A DNA stretch of 64,000 bases from Arenibacter sp. 6A1 (GCF_012272855.1 NZ_JAAXCQ010000014.1:1-64000), one strand, 5' to 3'; numbered from the stretch's first letter, positions 50,301 through 60,450 are shown. A program made the numbers and translations. The notes: generated from the letters alone by a model not told the origin.

Positions 50301-51393
50301 TGGCCATCGCCCAGATAATATTTGAGAATAGATTCTTCTCATTTTTCGCATCATGGATAACCGAATAATTTTTTTCGCTTAAATCGATTACGTTCATTCC
50401 TCCAAACCAAGTACCAATCCAAAGATTATTATTACTGTCAGTGTAGAGGGTCAATACATAATTGGAGTGCAGGTTATTTTGTTTATTCTGGTCGTATTGG
50501 AAATGCTCTAGTTTCTTACCATCGGTAGAAAACTTATATACTCCATGTTCTTCTGTACCTGTCCAAATAGAATTTTGATGAACACTCAGTGACCGGATTT
50601 CGGTGTGCTCCAGTTTCCAGGGATCTGTAAGGGTATAAAGGAGGTTGTTTTTTTCCAAGACAGTATTCACCACTCTAAAAAGCCCCTTGTCCGTACCTAA
50701 AAGCAAGTCGCCGCTATGAACGGCTAGGCTCCTTATCCTAGAGGTACCCTTCACCTCTATAGGTTGATCAAGAATATAATTGTTGTTTATTTTCTTGACC
50801 CTTGTGATTTTAGAACTTTCATTGCCAATGAGCAAGCTACCGTGCACTTCGAGAATGGTATGAATTGCCCCAGAAAGTGTAGTGAGTACTTCCGGATCCG
50901 AGATTTGGTAATCAGAGGATTTTGAATCGATATCTGACAGGGGAAATGAAAATAGGGTTCCATGATCACTGCCTACCCAAACCTTGTCATTACTGTCTAA
51001 AAACAAGGAGGAAATGCCTGCCAAATTTTCTAACTTCATTTTTTCAATGACTAAAGGAACGATTGTTTTTTTGAATTTATCCAATAAAAAAAGTCCCTTG
51101 TCACGCGTACCGATCAAAACCAATCCTTTTTTTAAAAATAAAGTTTGTGATATCTTATTGCTAAAACCTTCGGTATTGTGCAAATTGAAAAGGACAAACT
51201 GACTTCCATCAAAAATGTTTAAGCCTTCACCTGTAGCAATATAGATAAGTCCTTCATCATCTTCACTTATATGCTCTACATTATTAAAGACCAATCCATC
51301 CTTGGTGTTGTAGTTGACAATTTGTGAGAAGGTCTTATTCCCAATAAAAAAGGTAACTAGGGAGATTAGAAAAACAATCTTTTTAGAACTCAT
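47368..51393 (-). CDS. Hybrid two-component system regulator (HTCS3)
   Basis: 1341 residues. Signal peptide (KIVFLISLVTFFIGNKTFSQ), Reg_prop sensor (about 25-650, with NLWIGTWFGGMNVID-type repeats), Y_Y_Y domain (about 690-775), one membrane helix (about 782-805), HisKA with His838 in VSHDLRTPL, HATPase (GNGIGTTLIKKYTE), receiver with acidic pair in LIIDDSED and phospho-Asp1133 in TDIMMQGMDG (Gln where Pro is nearly invariant), and AraC-type HTH (about 1240-1335). It converges on the FG-GAP genes and points away from region D. It lies between the SusCD3 and SusCD4 operons and is the only regulator near either, so it may control both. Confidence 0.95.
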   Translation of the reverse strand: MSSKKIVFLISLVTFFIGNKTFSQIVNYNTKDGLVFNNVEHISEDDEGLIYIATGEGLNIFDGSQFVLFNLHNTEGFSNKISQTLFLKKGLVLIGTRDKGLFLLDKFKKTIVPLVIEKMKLENLAGISSLFLDSNDKVWVGSDHGTLFSFPLSDIDSKSSDYQISDPEVLTTLSGAIHTILEVHGSLLIGNESSKITRVKKINNNYILDQPIEVKGTSRIRSLAVHSGDLLLGTDKGLFRVVNTVLEKNNLLYTLTDPWKLEHTEIRSLSVHQNSIWTGTEEHGVYKFSTDGKKLEHFQYDQNKQNNLHSNYVLTLYTDSNNNLWIGTWFGGMNVIDLSEKNYSVIHDAKNEKNLFSNIIWAMAKLPDGRIFVGTHGNGLGEHTQNHKNFQSVASNKEIKSISSLYYDPITKLLLIGTWGNGIKTYDPHTHKLVPNKYDFGLLDKDRIYSITRGPNDNLWIGSSEKGLYRLSKSKLQLQKIDLPKETEANPTDIRSLISDNKNNILWAGSSKNGIFSIKLDEIGNIARIKQYETFGAKNDKIFVENLYLHDNDDLWILCRNGIGIVKPNQAPKRYPLIDGCVVTGIASDASGNLWAGTYKGIFKLDPEAVTATYTLSEYSCYDLFYDAMDNTIVVATDNGLLKIKPDEPIRLPPFPTLMFSELHTLNQAISPQTEFHGQVILPQNLNYSDTIILPHNSQSFSIGFNALTFTGKKKVRLRHRLNNFEKEWRESTGISNIANYTNVPSGTYELEVKVGHEHLGWNPQSRKITIIKLKPWWATPLAYLAYSLCLALILYLIFIEVRARIRIIQALKIEKIKQERNHELYQQKLSFFTNVSHDLRTPLTLIIGPLEEMLSTGDIEQKFHKKLIRMHKNGQMLLNIVNQILNFRQAESNIMNVELEQINLNVFVKSICSQFYEMAQTNKLDFEVSCPDEKIILVADSNKLESILVNLISNAIKFTPIYGEVTVQVYNDNDYISISVMDSGIGIPKEELDSIFLQFFRSKKCEDLQGNGIGTTLIKKYTEIHNGKIEVHSVENEGTEFIVHFPIIHELSKYPHHVIHSNPDFSTDTFPKIEITSSNPKKHSVLIIDDSEDIRDYLMEILEGEYKVFTADNGKEGLSVTNNNMPNLVITDIMMQGMDGTEVCKHIKSNVNTSHIPVILLTAKTSMDSQIEGFEKGADAYIEKPFNSRLLLTRVKKLIEQKEALRKKMLESDTLLGETQPQSVDERFIEKIIGLIESNISDSEFSVQSLIENMDMSQDQLYRKIKALTGLSINHFIRLVRLKKAARLLAQGDHTVSEVLFMVGFNNPSYFTRCFKAEFGVLPREYSPSSPLSLIQKDSD

Positions 51394-51924
51394 ATAAGTT
51401 TATTCAGGTCTTTCGTAAAAATAGGGATTTGTTAATAAATTCTTAAAATATTTCCGAAAAAAAGACAAACTAACCCGAGTACGTAATATTTCGTGAAATT
51501 GTGTCATAGATATCGGAATTTGTTATAACAACTTATATTGTTTGTAATGTATTATTGAAAAGTAAGGATGATGTTAGCGAGATTGGGCTTACAAGAAGAG
51601 CATAGACTGTTACACGATACTTGTGAAATAAAAATGGTTGTTTTTAAGTTGTTAGTTTTTTTGAGTTGTTTGTTTGGGACAAGGGGTGGTTATTATCGCC
51701 CTTTGTTTATTTTAGTGAACCCGGACATGCCAAGGGTATGGCGAAATTAAAAATGCCTAAGTCCATTTTACACCAGTAAAAGAGAGTCCTTCCATAACGA
51801 TATATCAAATCAATGCGCTTTAAATTAATTTATGAAATATCCCCAAAAAGAACTCACTTGGGGATATCTATAAAATTATGGTAGTATAGCAACGAAGGTC
51901 TTTATCTAAGGCGTATTCCAAGGT
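51394..51924. other. 531-base gap between HTCS3 and PKD lipoprotein gene
   Basis: Contains the HTCS3 promoter side (near 51400-51560, very AT-rich) and the terminator hairpin at 51837-51867 for the operon from the right. The 60-codon plus-strand frame 51568-51750 has no protein-like features and is not called. Confidence 0.6.
51837..51867 (-). terminator. Hairpin ending the peroxidase-SusCD4-PKD operon
   Basis: Arms 51837-51846 (ATATCCCCAA) and 51858-51867 are perfect complements with an 11-base loop, 58 bases beyond the PKD gene stop. The downstream side on the minus strand is T-rich but not a pure U-tract. Confidence 0.6.
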
Positions 51925-52827
51925 TTATAAGGATTCCAATGTCAGATGAAAAAACAATGTTGGGATGTCATAGGCAGTCTCTTCTGTATGGATTCCCATG
52001 GCTACATTCATAGTTGTTTCGGTAATCTCTTTAATAATAACTATGTTACTGGTTTCCTTAAAACCTAGATATTCGTCCAAGATAAGTCTTTGCTTTCCTG
52101 TAAAATGTACACTCATAGGGCCTACTTGTGGATAGAGCGTATTAATCGTGAAATCTTCTTTGCTTACTTCCCAGGTGGCATCCGGATTAGGTGTATATAC
52201 TGCATGAGCCAAGGGTACGTTAGCGAGGTCTGCTGAAACGGCAGTAATATTAGCTCCATGAAAAGCGCTAGCATGTATGATCCCCATAAGGCTTTGGCCA
52301 TCAGTATTATCAACCTTATAAGTACCATCGTAGACAAAAGTAAAGGTATCCTCATAAGAAGCGCCCAATCCAACGGCGGCTAACAAATTATCAAAGGATG
52401 CTATTAAAAGGCTAAGGTCGTTTATAATTAACCCTGCACCATCCTTACCTGCGGTATAGGCCTTTTTTAATCTCCAGGTTTTACCTTCGGGTCTACCTTG
52501 ACCTCCAGTAAGAAGTATTTCAAATGAAGGCAGAATTGTTACTTGCTTCGTTTCGGTAAATGTGCCATTTGTGCCACTAACGGTCATGGAGACATCATAT
52601 GTGCCTGGGCTTTTAAATACATAAACAGGATCCTCCTCTGAACTCGTTGCTCCATCTCCAAAATCCCATGAGATTGTGGTTGCATTTTCAACCGTACCGT
52701 TAAAAGTCACCTGGGTGTCTTTAATTAAAAACTGGAAATCAGCTAAAGCGGTCACTGGTGCATCATTACTGCAATTCGCCATAGTTAGGGCGAAAATTAA
52801 AAGACTGAATATTTTAATATTTTTCAT
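51925..52827 (-). CDS. PKD-domain lipoprotein, probable surface glycan-binding protein
   Basis: 300 residues from the ATG at 52827, which gives MKNIKIFSLLIFALTMANC (Cys19 lipobox). The frame is open to 52851, but the added residues are polar. A PKD domain occupies about 27-100, with ISWDFGDGATSSEEDPVYVF and PGTY as the typical WDFGDG and Y-x-x-PG-Y elements. The C-terminal 180 residues look beta-rich with no recognised family. Placed directly after SusD4, it fits a surface glycan-binding protein (SusE/SusF-like position). There is no catalytic motif. It is the last gene of the operon, followed by a hairpin. Confidence 0.8.
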   Translation of the reverse strand: MKNIKIFSLLIFALTMANCSNDAPVTALADFQFLIKDTQVTFNGTVENATTISWDFGDGATSSEEDPVYVFKSPGTYDVSMTVSGTNGTFTETKQVTILPSFEILLTGGQGRPEGKTWRLKKAYTAGKDGAGLIINDLSLLIASFDNLLAAVGLGASYEDTFTFVYDGTYKVDNTDGQSLMGIIHASAFHGANITAVSADLANVPLAHAVYTPNPDATWEVSKEDFTINTLYPQVGPMSVHFTGKQRLILDEYLGFKETSNIVIIKEITETTMNVAMGIHTEETAYDIPTLFFHLTLESL

Positions 52828-52937
52828 CTGTGTATTGTTTTTGATGGTCATAGGTTATTCGCATTACTTCATTCGTATTAGCGATCAGTTTTCGGTCGTG
52901 CTCAATTTATAGGTCTTATATTTCAGTAATTAATCTC

Positions 52938-54410
52938 TTAATTCTTATCCCACCAAATTGGGGTGTCAATTTTATTGGGCCCTTGTCTGTTGATAGCCTC
53001 ATTTGTATTGGCCGTATTGGAACCAAGCTCAAAAGACGAGTAATTGAATCGAGTAGGCATAATACCATTAGTTGCACCTTTAGACAAATTGTCGTCGGTA
53101 CGAACGGCTATAGCAGGATAACCAGTACGACGAATATGGGACCATGACTCAAAGAAATCCGGAGTCAGGGCCAACCACAATTGTACCCCAATTTGTTCTT
53201 CATCGTTAGTGCCCGCTAGGGATGCCGATGGAGAAGCCATAAAAGTTTCGATGTCTGCTGTTTCTACAGCCCATTGGTTTAAGGAAGTTTCGATGCCCTT
53301 TCTAAAAAGTAAGTTGGCCTTTGCAGGGTCATTGTCGTATGCAAGAGCTGCTTCTGCTCTAAGCAGCCATGTTTCTGCAGCGGTCATTACATACAGTTTG
53401 CTATCGGAGGAAGATAAGGCAAGCCCCATATTGGATAAATTAGCAAAATTGGAATTTCCAAAAGCCCGATCTGTAAGTCCGTTGGTAATTCCAGAATACT
53501 GCCCATTTTGATCCGTACTGACAAATACCGCTAATCTTGGATCGTTTGTACCCTGTAGTTGATCGATAAATAGGGTAGACATTTTTATGGAAGGGAATCC
53601 GGTTCTTCTGGTAAACCATGCATTTCCGGTACCTTCGGTCTCTATCAAAAAAGCATCGTGTTCGGGACTTTCCATTAAGGGTTGCGACAGACATTGTGCG
53701 ACAGTAAACTGCGATAAACCAGTATCCGCATAACGCAATCGCATAGCCAAGCGAAGCCGAACGCTGTTGGCGAAACGAACCCATTTATCCAAATCATTAT
53801 CAAAAACAGGGTCCGAATTAGGGTATCCCAAAGAAGGGCTAGCAGTTTTTAACACCAAAATACTATTTGTTAACCTATCGATCATATCCTTATAAATACT
53901 TTCCTGTGTATCATATTTTGGTTGTAAGATGTCTTTAGATTTACCTTTGCCGCCTTCCGTATAGGGTATGTCTCCAAAGGCATCCGTGATTTTAGCATAC
54001 CCTAACACGGCAATTACATTGGCCATAGCATTCCGGACCTTATTGGAGCTGTGGCCCGAGGAGGTAAGTTCCAATATCTCTTCTATATGGCGTATAGTAC
54101 CTCCGTATAAATCATTCATTATATCATTGTAGTCATCGTCAAAACCATCTCCGTACTGATCAGGCGCTCGCCATGTGCTTCCTGCCACATAACAGTGTGC
54201 GAGTTGGCCTGCGAAACGTGAGGATGCTTGATCTGTTGTTGATAGAAATAAACTTCTAACTGCTTTAGTGAATAGTGCAGAATCGTCTATTGTAGTTACT
54301 GCATTCGGATTTTCATACAGCTCATCCAAATGGCTCTCACAAGAAAGGCATACCGTTCCCACCACTGCCAGAACTACTATTTTTAGTTTAAAATATTGTA
54401 TAGTTTTCAT
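52938..54410 (-). CDS. SusD-like_2 outer-membrane lipoprotein (SusD4)
   Basis: 490 residues with a lipoprotein signal ending VCLSC (Cys24). SusD-like_2 features: [65 protein letters not shown], then [14 protein letters not shown] and the WWDKN terminus. It starts 11 bases after susC4, so it is tightly coupled. Compared with SusD3 the motifs are the same but the central region differs, so the ligand may differ. Confidence 0.94.
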   Translation of the reverse strand: MKTIQYFKLKIVVLAVVGTVCLSCESHLDELYENPNAVTTIDDSALFTKAVRSLFLSTTDQASSRFAGQLAHCYVAGSTWRAPDQYGDGFDDDYNDIMNDLYGGTIRHIEEILELTSSGHSSNKVRNAMANVIAVLGYAKITDAFGDIPYTEGGKGKSKDILQPKYDTQESIYKDMIDRLTNSILVLKTASPSLGYPNSDPVFDNDLDKWVRFANSVRLRLAMRLRYADTGLSQFTVAQCLSQPLMESPEHDAFLIETEGTGNAWFTRRTGFPSIKMSTLFIDQLQGTNDPRLAVFVSTDQNGQYSGITNGLTDRAFGNSNFANLSNMGLALSSSDSKLYVMTAAETWLLRAEAALAYDNDPAKANLLFRKGIETSLNQWAVETADIETFMASPSASLAGTNDEEQIGVQLWLALTPDFFESWSHIRRTGYPAIAVRTDDNLSKGATNGIMPTRFNYSSFELGSNTANTNEAINRQGPNKIDTPIWWDKN

Positions 54411-54421
54411 AGTTGTCAGTA

Positions 54422-57400
54422 TTAAAAGTTGATTTTTAAATTCATCCCATAGCTTCTTGTAGAGGGTAAAGATGAATGTTCAAAAGCAGTACTGGTTGGA
54501 CCACTGCTATAGGTGGCTTCTGGGTCTATGTCGCCAGCCGCGTTATATAAAAAGAGTAAATTTCTACCCACAGCTGACAAACTTCCCGATTGTATAAAAG
54601 TGCCGCGCAACATGCTTTTAGGAAAATCAAAAGTCAAGGCAACCTCCCTAAGTTTTACATTGGTAGCATCTAGCATAAGGTCTGTTGCTATTTCATTTGA
54701 GAAAATATCCGAGAATTGTTTTAACATGGCACCCGCTGTAACATCATTGGGAAAACCTGTGTGTTCGTTGATGCCTTCTTCTATTATTCCAGTTTCCCTG
54801 CCCACTAAACTACGGGCATCTGTACCAAAAAACATTCGGTATCCGCGACCATACGAATAGTATTCACCACCTACCTGGGCACTTACCAAAGTATTTAAAG
54901 TAAGGTTTTTAAAGCGTATTTTATTGGTAAATCCACCGTACCAATCGGGGTTAATATTTCCTAGAGCGATTCGATCGCCACGTTTGGCATAGCCGTCATC
55001 TCCAATTATTTTTCTTCCAAAATTATCCCTTAAAAAATCATTACCATAAATAGTTCCGAATTCTTGACCTGGTCGTGCTTCCACCGAAGCCGTCCATAAA
55101 CTGCCTAATTGAATGCTTTCTAGGCCTTCGTTTAAGGAAACTACTTTAGAGTTGCTTTTGGTAAAGTTAAACCCTAGGTCCCAGGAGACATTTTTAGCGT
55201 CTAATGGGGTTAAGTTCAATTGAGCTTCAAAACCTTTATTTTCAATCTCCCCAGCATTGACTACTTTTGAGGAGTATCCGGTTGTTCCAGAAATGGGAAC
55301 CGCCATAATTTGATTTGTAGTATTGGTTTGGTAGTACGTAACATCTAATTGGATACGGTTTTTATAAAAACCTACATCGGCACCAACTTCCCATGATTGA
55401 GAAACTTCCGGTCGCAAATCAAAAGAAGGTAGACTTCCGGAAATAGAAGCCATGGTGTAGGGGAGGGAGACAGTTTGGTTTACATTATAAACTGCTTGAG
55501 TACGATAAGGGCTGGTATCATTTCCTACTTTAGCAAAAGATCCTCTTATTTTCCCTTGGCTTATTACATTAGAGGTGATGCCCAATAATTTTGTGAACAA
55601 TAAACTCACGTTCTCAGAGTGGTACCAGTAGGAATTATTGGCTTTGGGTAAGGCCGAAGAATTATCATTTCTAAGGGTAGCATCAAAATAAAGGTAACCA
55701 CCATAACTAAACTGCCCTAACCCATAGAAAGAGTATATCGCTTTTTTGGTTATGTTTTCATCACTGAAGGCGTTCTTATAATTGCTAATTACATAAAAAT
55801 CATCAACTTTAGCATCATTCCCTGAAACATTTAACGCACTACTAAATTCGTTGCGATAGGTAGATCCTATACTTAGGGTAACATTGAAATTAGATATATT
55901 AGCTGTGTAGGTTCCAAGAATATCGGAATTCCATATGCTGCTTTTTCCACTGTCGTGTCTATACGAACCCAATCCATTGCTAACGGCCTGTGCACCCCTT
56001 GCACCATAGCTGGTAAAGTCATATACTATATAGTCCATACCCGATTTCGCAGTAATATTGAACTTATTACTTATATCCCAATCCGCAGCAATAAATCCTT
56101 GAAAACGGTCTTTTTTATCAAGATTACCAGTATTTTCCAAAGTCCAATAAGGATTATTGAAAGTGTTGTCCAAATTCCATTTTATTTCCTCGCCATTAGA
56201 GTTTTTAGTATTGTTTGCAACATCATTCAACCGTATATCTCTTGGCATTAGAGAAAGTTGTAATGCGGTATTGCCGCTACCTTCCGCTAATTCTGGTCTA
56301 TTGCTAACTTTAGAGGTGAGATAGGTCATTTTTCCGTCTATGCTAAATTTATCAGTTAGTTTGGAAGTGCCCCTCATACTAAAAGTCTGTTTATTTAAAG
56401 TATTATTACTGATAATTCCTTGACCTTCTTCATCGGTTATTGCGATCCGGAAAGAGCCCTTATCGTTGCGGCCTTCAAAGGCCAAGGTGTTTGAAAAGGT
56501 AAATCCGGTTTGATAAAATTCCTTATAAGGATCTCTATTTGGATTAGCGGAGTAAGTATCTTGATGCCCTAGCCAGTTCGTATAGGATTGTCCTTCCATT
56601 TTAGGCCCCCAACTCCAAGAAAAGGGATAGTCAAGAACGGGCCTGCCATCTGAATTTATCGGCGCAAAATCAGCAAATGCCCCAGTACCGTATTCATTTT
56701 GAAAATCGGGGGTCAAGGCAACATCTGTAAACGAAAAGGAAGAATTCAAAGAGATTCCGATGCCGTTTTTTCTAACGCCAGATTTAGTGGTCACCAAAAT
56801 AACGCCATTCATGCCCAAGGAACCGTAAGCGGCAGCGGCACCTGCTCCTTTTAGCACACTAATGGAAGCTACGTCATCTGGATTTATATCAGAAAGGGCA
56901 TCTCCGCGGTCAACACCCCCGAAGCCACCAGCACCACCAGATCCATTACTGATGGGAATACCATCAACAACCACCAACGGTCTGTTGTTACCATTAATGG
57001 TAGTGATTCCTCTTAACAGGACTCGGCTAGAGCCATCGACACCTGTATTGGATTGTGTAATCTGTAATCCGGAGACTTTTCCGGATAATGAGTTCATCAC
57101 ATTATTCTCTCGGGCAACATTGACTTCCTCTGATGAGACTTGTGAAATAGAGTAGCCTAGGGATTCCTTATCTCTTTGGATATTAAGGGCGGTAACCACG
57201 ACCTCATCCAATAATTGGTCGTCCTCTTCAAGAGCGACATTGATGGTGGTTTGTCCCGAAACAGGAACTTCCAACGACTTGAATCCGATATACGAAAATT
57301 CCAAAATAGCATCTTTACCAACTTGACTGAAGGAGTAGTTACCATCAAAATCTGTTGATGTTCCTAGCGTGCTGCCCTTTAGAACCACACTGACACCTGC

Positions 57401-57508
57401 CAAGGGCATATTGGAGCCTTTTTCTGACACTTTACCGGAAACCGCTGTTTGCGCTATTCCTGAAATGGTAAAAACCATCAGAATCGATAAAATTATAAGG
57501 TTTTTCAT
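54422..57508 (-). CDS. SusC/RagA-type TonB-dependent transporter (SusC4)
   Basis: 1028 residues. Signal peptide ([20 protein letters not shown]), carboxypeptidase-regulatory-like domain (about 22-95, [19 protein letters not shown]...DFDGNYSF), the signature [22 protein letters not shown], a Gly-rich plug ([24 protein letters not shown]) and [18 protein letters not shown], then a barrel ending YGMNLKINF. It is of the SusC3 subtype. Unusually, it is the third gene of its operon, 20 bases behind the beta-helix cytochrome gene, so its expression is tied to two haem proteins. Confidence 0.95.
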   Translation of the reverse strand: MKNLIILSILMVFTISGIAQTAVSGKVSEKGSNMPLAGVSVVLKGSTLGTSTDFDGNYSFSQVGKDAILEFSYIGFKSLEVPVSGQTTINVALEEDDQLLDEVVVTALNIQRDKESLGYSISQVSSEEVNVARENNVMNSLSGKVSGLQITQSNTGVDGSSRVLLRGITTINGNNRPLVVVDGIPISNGSGGAGGFGGVDRGDALSDINPDDVASISVLKGAGAAAAYGSLGMNGVILVTTKSGVRKNGIGISLNSSFSFTDVALTPDFQNEYGTGAFADFAPINSDGRPVLDYPFSWSWGPKMEGQSYTNWLGHQDTYSANPNRDPYKEFYQTGFTFSNTLAFEGRNDKGSFRIAITDEEGQGIISNNTLNKQTFSMRGTSKLTDKFSIDGKMTYLTSKVSNRPELAEGSGNTALQLSLMPRDIRLNDVANNTKNSNGEEIKWNLDNTFNNPYWTLENTGNLDKKDRFQGFIAADWDISNKFNITAKSGMDYIVYDFTSYGARGAQAVSNGLGSYRHDSGKSSIWNSDILGTYTANISNFNVTLSIGSTYRNEFSSALNVSGNDAKVDDFYVISNYKNAFSDENITKKAIYSFYGLGQFSYGGYLYFDATLRNDNSSALPKANNSYWYHSENVSLLFTKLLGITSNVISQGKIRGSFAKVGNDTSPYRTQAVYNVNQTVSLPYTMASISGSLPSFDLRPEVSQSWEVGADVGFYKNRIQLDVTYYQTNTTNQIMAVPISGTTGYSSKVVNAGEIENKGFEAQLNLTPLDAKNVSWDLGFNFTKSNSKVVSLNEGLESIQLGSLWTASVEARPGQEFGTIYGNDFLRDNFGRKIIGDDGYAKRGDRIALGNINPDWYGGFTNKIRFKNLTLNTLVSAQVGGEYYSYGRGYRMFFGTDARSLVGRETGIIEEGINEHTGFPNDVTAGAMLKQFSDIFSNEIATDLMLDATNVKLREVALTFDFPKSMLRGTFIQSGSLSAVGRNLLFLYNAAGDIDPEATYSSGPTSTAFEHSSLPSTRSYGMNLKINF

Positions 57509-57528
57509 TTGGTTTGGTTGTTTTATGG

Positions 57529-59052
57529 TTATTGGTTTAGGGAGGTCTCATTATCAGGTTTCAATTTTAAAATATACTCTGCGACCGCCATTTTTACCTC
57601 ATCGGACAAATAGTTTTGGGGAGGCATTTCAGGATAGTCGTCCCGAAGGTTCTTCGGGTTGGTTATATAATCGACAATACCCTGTGGATTGTTATTGTGA
57701 ATCGCCTGGATAATTTCCGTGGGTGGACCTATTAATCGGTTACCAAATGCATGGCATCCGGCACAGATGCCGTAATAGGTTATTTTACCTAGTTCTTCCT
57801 TGCTTACAGATCTTGGTGCTACTGGTTCGGGCAGCATATAGGTACGAACGTTTTTGGTGTCCGTAATTTGGGCCGGACCCCAATCATCGATACCAAAAGA
57901 GCGGTATTTGTTTTTATCCCTGATGGTACTGCCGGTACCACCCCCGTAGGCAAAAATATCGGGCCCCTTGGTGTCCAATTGACTGAGCATGATTGCCTTT
58001 ATTTCACCGGTGGGATTATTTCCATTGTCGTACATGATATTATCTAATATCACTACCCGATCCGGATTTCCTTCAGAATTAGGATCGTTGGCTTTAGGGG
58101 CACCTGTGGCCAAATCCACAATGGTGATACCCGTATTATTGTTCCCTGTTATAATGTTGTTTTCCACGATTACATCATCGGCCGCCATAATAAGAATACC
58201 TGTGCCCGCGGGAACACCCGCTACTGTTGATCCTGGGGCGCCAAAATTAGGAGTATTATTATTGACAACGAAGTTGTCTCTTATGATCACATCGTATGTT
58301 GTTTTTATCGGAAGCCCGGGAGTTACAAAAGCCAATATCCCCCCCGTATTGTTATGTGCATAATTGTTTGCCACCAAACAATGCCTAGAATTCTCAATTT
58401 CGATACCAGCCACATTATCAAAGACTTCATTGTGTAACACATCAACATTGTCGCACATGCCCACATAAATGGCAGCATCTTCAATTTTACTACAAACGTT
58501 GTGCTCGATCAATCCATTTTTCCCATATTGTGGAAAGATACCGTACACCCCGGTGTCAATGATCCAATTGTTGCGAATAACAAAATTATTACCGGCCTGG
58601 CCCATAATGCCATTGCCCTTGTAATTAATGATCTTAAAACTTTCTATTAATATCCCGTTGCCAGAATAAAGAAAAGCATCGTTGATTTCTTTTTTTCCAT
58701 CCAAAGTGGGCCATTTTCCGTTTATAACCACTCCTTGGAGACCGATATTGTCTTTATCGATATACACGTTTTCAGAATAAGTGCCTGGATAAACGCGGAT
58801 CAAATCTCCTGGATTTGCTTTTTTTACGGCATCTTGAATGGAGCCGCCATCCTTTACTTCGATAATCTCACCGTCGTATGTGAGGGTCTTTCTAATAAGG
58901 GTATCGTTGGCATCGGTTGTCATGCGATAGCCTATGGGTGACGGAATTGGTACAGTATCTTTATACGGGGTGGCAAAAAAGGATTTTCCCAAAAAAACAC
59001 CTATTGCCAAAAAGACAATTGCGCCGATAATTTTAAAAAATGTTGATTTCAT
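57529..59052 (-). CDS. Parallel beta-helix protein fused to a C-terminal cytochrome c domain
   Basis: 507 residues. An N-terminal hydrophobic anchor or uncleaved signal (about 8-22) has no lipobox Cys. Residues about 60-400 are right-handed parallel beta-helix repeats: a start typical of pectin-lyase-like folds (IIEVKDGGSIQDAVKKANPGD) followed by N-[YNI]-x-x-N ladders such as FVIRNNWIID, LVANNYAHNN and VIVENNIITGNN. Residues about 415-500 form a class-I cytochrome c: haem motif CAGCH (430-434) and distal Met476 in PEMPPQ. Secreted beta-helix proteins of this type are known and often paired with other secreted redox proteins, but their substrate is not. I see no obvious lyase catalytic triad. 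It is 11 bases after the peroxidase gene. Confidence 0.88.
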   Translation of the reverse strand: MKSTFFKIIGAIVFLAIGVFLGKSFFATPYKDTVPIPSPIGYRMTTDANDTLIRKTLTYDGEIIEVKDGGSIQDAVKKANPGDLIRVYPGTYSENVYIDKDNIGLQGVVINGKWPTLDGKKEINDAFLYSGNGILIESFKIINYKGNGIMGQAGNNFVIRNNWIIDTGVYGIFPQYGKNGLIEHNVCSKIEDAAIYVGMCDNVDVLHNEVFDNVAGIEIENSRHCLVANNYAHNNTGGILAFVTPGLPIKTTYDVIIRDNFVVNNNTPNFGAPGSTVAGVPAGTGILIMAADDVIVENNIITGNNNTGITIVDLATGAPKANDPNSEGNPDRVVILDNIMYDNGNNPTGEIKAIMLSQLDTKGPDIFAYGGGTGSTIRDKNKYRSFGIDDWGPAQITDTKNVRTYMLPEPVAPRSVSKEELGKITYYGICAGCHAFGNRLIGPPTEIIQAIHNNNPQGIVDYITNPKNLRDDYPEMPPQNYLSDEVKMAVAEYILKLKPDNETSLNQ

Positions 59053-59063
59053 TTGTTTTAGAT

Positions 59064-60254
59064 TTAAATGGATGGTTTTATTCCAGAAGGCAAGTTTTCT
59101 GGTACCTGTGGTGTAAAAGTTTCATCTGTCAAAGTTTTTAGAAAGTCGACCAATCTATCCAATTCATAATCAGTTAGATTGGGTTCCCAAATGTGCCAGT
59201 GAACGATTAGCTCTTCATCGTCAGGTACGGCGTGGCCCCGGCCGTCGGTATAAAATTTTATGGTTTCACGAAGGGTTTGAAAATTTCCCGAATGCATATA
59301 GGGGGCGGTTTTTTCGATATTTCGAAGGCTGGGCACTTTAAAGGCCCCTCGTAAGGTTTTATCCTTAAAAGGTATTTCGGCACCAGGGTCTAGCGGTAGT
59401 CCGTTTGGTTCTGGTGAGCCTATAACAGCGAACTGTTGATTAGTGAAAAGTGGGGGAGTATGACATTCTGCGCAACGGGCTACAAAGGAACGGAAGATGT
59501 TCAACCCTTCAATTTCATTTTTATTTAGGGCATCGTGATACCCGTGAGCATATTGGTCGTATTTGCTATTTAAGGAAATTAACGATGCTTGAAAAGCAGA
59601 AAGGGCAGTATAAATTTCGTTTAATTTGATGTCTTCGGAAGGTTTTTTACCAGGAAAGGCCTCCGCGAACATCAATTTATAAGTATCGATGGCATTCAAA
59701 CTATTTAAAAGGTTTTCGGGGGTATTGTCCATTTCCACCTCAGAAAATAATGGTCCTTGGGCTTGTTCTTCCAAAGTGGTGGCCCGTCCGTCCCAGAAAA
59801 GCTTCTTAAGGTAGGCAACGTTCCAAAGTGAAGGTGCGCCGCGGGTTAATTTTTGCCCATGACTACCAATACTAGTGGGGAGGCCATCTGAAAATCCCTT
59901 TTTGGGATCGTGACAGCTAGCGCATGAAATAGTGCCGTCACCCGAAAGAACAGGGTCGAAAAATAAATAGCGCCCTAAATCAATTTCCTGTGGGGAAAAG
60001 CCATCACGAATTTCAGGAAGTGAAGTCTGCAAACCGCCAACACCCTTATTATGGGGTGAATCGTATTGTTGGTACAGATTGAGGGCAATACATTCGTTCT
60101 GATCGTTTTTTATAAAACCGGGAGGGCATTGCGACTTTAATTTTGGAATTGGTTCATAGGTTTCGGAAACTTTTTTTGGGAGAAAATAAAAAAGGGAAAT
60201 TATCAGGATCACTCCCGAAACTACTGATTTTAGCACTAGACTACTTCCGTTCAT
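59064..60254 (-). CDS. Di-haem cytochrome c peroxidase (MauG/CcpA family)
   Basis: 396 residues with an N-terminal membrane segment (about 10-25) leading to the periplasm. Two haem c sites: CASCH (111-115) in the N-terminal domain and CAECH (261-265) in the C-terminal domain. Other family marks: LGRYLFFDPVLSGDGTISCASCH, RGAPSLWNVAY, FWDGRA, and VPSLRNIEKTAPYMHSG with Met320, the likely distal ligand of the second haem, arguing for a CcpA-like peroxidase rather than true MauG (Tyr there). The region 41-60, SQCPPGF-KNDQNEC, adds two Cys that may form a disulfide. First gene of the operon that continues into the beta-helix cytochrome, SusC4, SusD4 and PKD. It reduces H2O2 or oxidises a partner. 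Confidence 0.92.
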   Translation of the reverse strand: MNGSSLVLKSVVSGVILIISLFYFLPKKVSETYEPIPKLKSQCPPGFIKNDQNECIALNLYQQYDSPHNKGVGGLQTSLPEIRDGFSPQEIDLGRYLFFDPVLSGDGTISCASCHDPKKGFSDGLPTSIGSHGQKLTRGAPSLWNVAYLKKLFWDGRATTLEEQAQGPLFSEVEMDNTPENLLNSLNAIDTYKLMFAEAFPGKKPSEDIKLNEIYTALSAFQASLISLNSKYDQYAHGYHDALNKNEIEGLNIFRSFVARCAECHTPPLFTNQQFAVIGSPEPNGLPLDPGAEIPFKDKTLRGAFKVPSLRNIEKTAPYMHSGNFQTLRETIKFYTDGRGHAVPDDEELIVHWHIWEPNLTDYELDRLVDFLKTLTDETFTPQVPENLPSGIKPSI

Positions 60255-60360
60255 AAATTATTAAGCAGATAGGTTGGGTGAAAAAACTCGAAGAATGCAA
60301 ACTGCACTCGATTACGAATTAAAATAGAATAGTAGAAAAACCTTAGTATTTTAGGGGCTT

Positions 60361-60396
60361 TGTGACGAAAAGTGGCTATACTGTGATGAATGGGGC
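60361..60396. promoter_or_regulatory. Weak 21-bp-spaced repeat upstream of the peroxidase gene
   Basis: TGTGACGAA (60361-60369) and TGTGATGAA (60382-60390) match at 8 of 9 bases and start exactly 21 bases apart. The flanks (up to 60375 and 60396) match only partly. It lies about 110-140 bases before the peroxidase start. The same 21-base spacing occurs upstream of susC3, so both may be HTCS3 sites, but the core sequences differ. Confidence 0.35.
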
Positions 60397-60450
60397 ACTT
60401 TTGGCTGGAGTATTTCCTAGAAAAGATTTTTATTACCCAATAGAACGGGA

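Noticed and set aside
51568-51750. 60-codon frame between HTCS3 and the PKD gene
   Set aside because: No family, no conserved context, and it covers the probable HTCS3 promoter area; likely chance.
57529-59052. Calling the beta-helix protein a pectate or alginate lyase
   Set aside because: Fold-level similarity only; no catalytic residues of known lyase families could be located.
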